From positions 1 through 64,000 of the forward strand of contig QLIY01000811.1 of assembly GCA_003260075.1 (NCBI GenBank): 64,000 bases of DNA, in the 5' to 3' direction. How positions within the stretch are numbered: the first letter of the stretch is position 1; every line of letters starts with the position of its first letter. Below the pieces are notes generated by a model. It was not told the origin of the DNA. It ran no database searches and was given only the letters and a program-made list of their open reading frames with translations. Source of the stretch: Phallusia mammillata (lineage: Eukaryota > Chordata > Ascidiacea > Phlebobranchia > Ascidiidae). The position numbers and the translations under genes are program-made. Below, piece after piece: positions 63,601 to 64,000 of the stretch.

Positions 63601-63711
63601 ATATGCATTAGCATAAACTGACCTGAAGTTTAAACATAATTTTCTCAACTTTTTTCTGGATTTGAATCGTTGTTTCCGGGTTCTGTTGAACTGTTGTGCA
63701 CTGGTAAATTT
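60601..63711 (-). CDS. FUT8: Alpha-1,6-fucosyltransferase (FUT8 orthologue), C-terminal two-thirds; 5' part beyond window
   Basis: Golgi type II enzyme that transfers fucose from GDP-fucose to the innermost GlcNAc of N-glycans (core fucosylation). Exons: 63711-63623, 63439-63201 (with a G-run at 63270-63279), 62703-62448, 62356-62186, 61695-61548, 60933-60601 (stop TAG). Junctions are GT-AG and phases agree. Visible landmarks: NPKTCKSARKLICIMRSGCG (cysteine-rich segment), PLSETCNEVDE, WWIGHVLAYVTRVQPSV, GLHIRRSDK (the GDP-fucose-binding Arg pair), FLATDDPDVF, FGIVHDLQLLS and TFSSN (donor-site motifs). The C-terminal SH3-like domain (EIQVGDLLYV ... KTGFYPANKVKEY) is typical of FUT8. The vertebrate SH3 tryptophan in the WDGYS segment is absent (ARYKCDQRCFG). 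The N-terminal cytoplasmic, membrane and coiled-coil stem exons are not in the window. About a dozen residues are missing at the G-run (region before PLSETC). Confidence 0.95.
61249..61424 (+). repeat. GAGCTC inverted-repeat unit, duplicated around a G-run
   Basis: CAATCAAGTTTATAAAGCTC, TTCTGGCAAATGTAAAAA, GAGCTCTATAAACTTGATAT, then CCTGGCAGCAATAGCTTACATA appears on both sides of the G-run at 61326-61335. One real unit, two allelic copies, in a FUT8 intron. Confidence 0.7.
63270..63279 (+). other. G-run inside a FUT8 coding exon
   Basis: Ten Gs interrupt the exon between LHFDTPTYTK and PLSETCNEVDE. Vertebrate FUT8 has a continuous conserved stretch here, so bases were lost and replaced. Confidence 0.88.
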
Positions 63712-63856
63712 CTAGAAAAAAATTTCCACTTTTAAAACTTATTTCGAAAAAAAAGGTTTAAATTGATTTTACAAAAAGTTTATTTGTACCCGCTCTGTTT
63801 TACGGCATCTGTTATGTTAGGATTTAAAATCAGAAAATTTCGTGTTATGAATTCAT

Positions 63857-63888
63857 CTATGGTTATAACTTATAAGTTATAACCATAG
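63857..63888. repeat. 32-bp perfect palindrome
   Basis: CTATGGTTATAACTTA is followed immediately by its exact reverse complement, with no spacer. No second copy seen. Lies in a FUT8 intron. Confidence 0.85.
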
Positions 63889-64000
63889 GCGCCGACGGTT
63901 TTTTTTTCGGGTATGTCACATTATATGATGTCATTTTCTGACGTCATGAAATAAGATACATTTTTTCGCCGCTATGGGTTGAGTTTACGTTAAAGCTTGC

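Overview
This window is nuclear DNA of a chordate-type animal, most likely an ascidian tunicate (Ciona-like). The evidence is multi-exon genes with GT-AG introns and clear vertebrate counterparts (liprin-beta, TTC16, FUT8, ADP/ATP carrier), AT-rich non-coding DNA, many short hAT-type elements, and duplicated contig ends that differ by SNPs, as expected from a very polymorphic outbred genome. The organism call is inference; the four gene families are read directly from spliced translations.

Layout. 1-4.4 kb is repeat-bearing non-coding DNA with two complete hAT MITEs. 4.7-17.1 kb holds one plus-strand gene: a signal-peptide exon (4747-4792), a 12-kb intron and a terminal exon (16847-17073), encoding a 90-aa Thr-rich, probably GPI-anchored surface peptide. 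17.1-29.3 kb is mostly gene-free, with MITEs, tRNA-like fragments and an orphan TATA+CRE promoter-like site. From 29.3 kb to the right end, four genes lie head-to-tail on the minus strand: a single-exon ADP/ATP carrier (29311-30275), liprin-beta (32878-46267, 18 exons seen), TTC16 (47288-58892, 17 exon pieces seen) and the C-terminal two-thirds of FUT8 (60601-63711, running off the window). The four act in unrelated places (mitochondrial nucleotide exchange, cortical/synaptic scaffolding, a TPR protein of unclear role, Golgi core fucosylation). Nothing here points to an operon.

The strongest unexplained pattern is 32 runs of G, always on the plus strand. Most are 10 bases, five are 85-99. Many short ones sit exactly between two near-identical copies of the same sequence, and several cut coding exons. 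They behave as gap fillers between overlapping allelic contig ends, not as biological G-tracts. They explain apparent exon duplications in TTC16 and liprin-beta and the broken reading frames of FUT8, TTC16 and the ADP/ATP carrier.

Biological signals beyond the genes: a dispersed family with a hammerhead-ribozyme-like core linked to a GAGCTC-centred inverted repeat; hAT MITEs with exact 8-bp target duplications, including one nested in another and one inside a tRNA-like sequence; a roughly 45-fold excess of the palindrome TGACGTCA, including a 47-bp x3 minisatellite built from it; and a 32-bp perfect palindrome.
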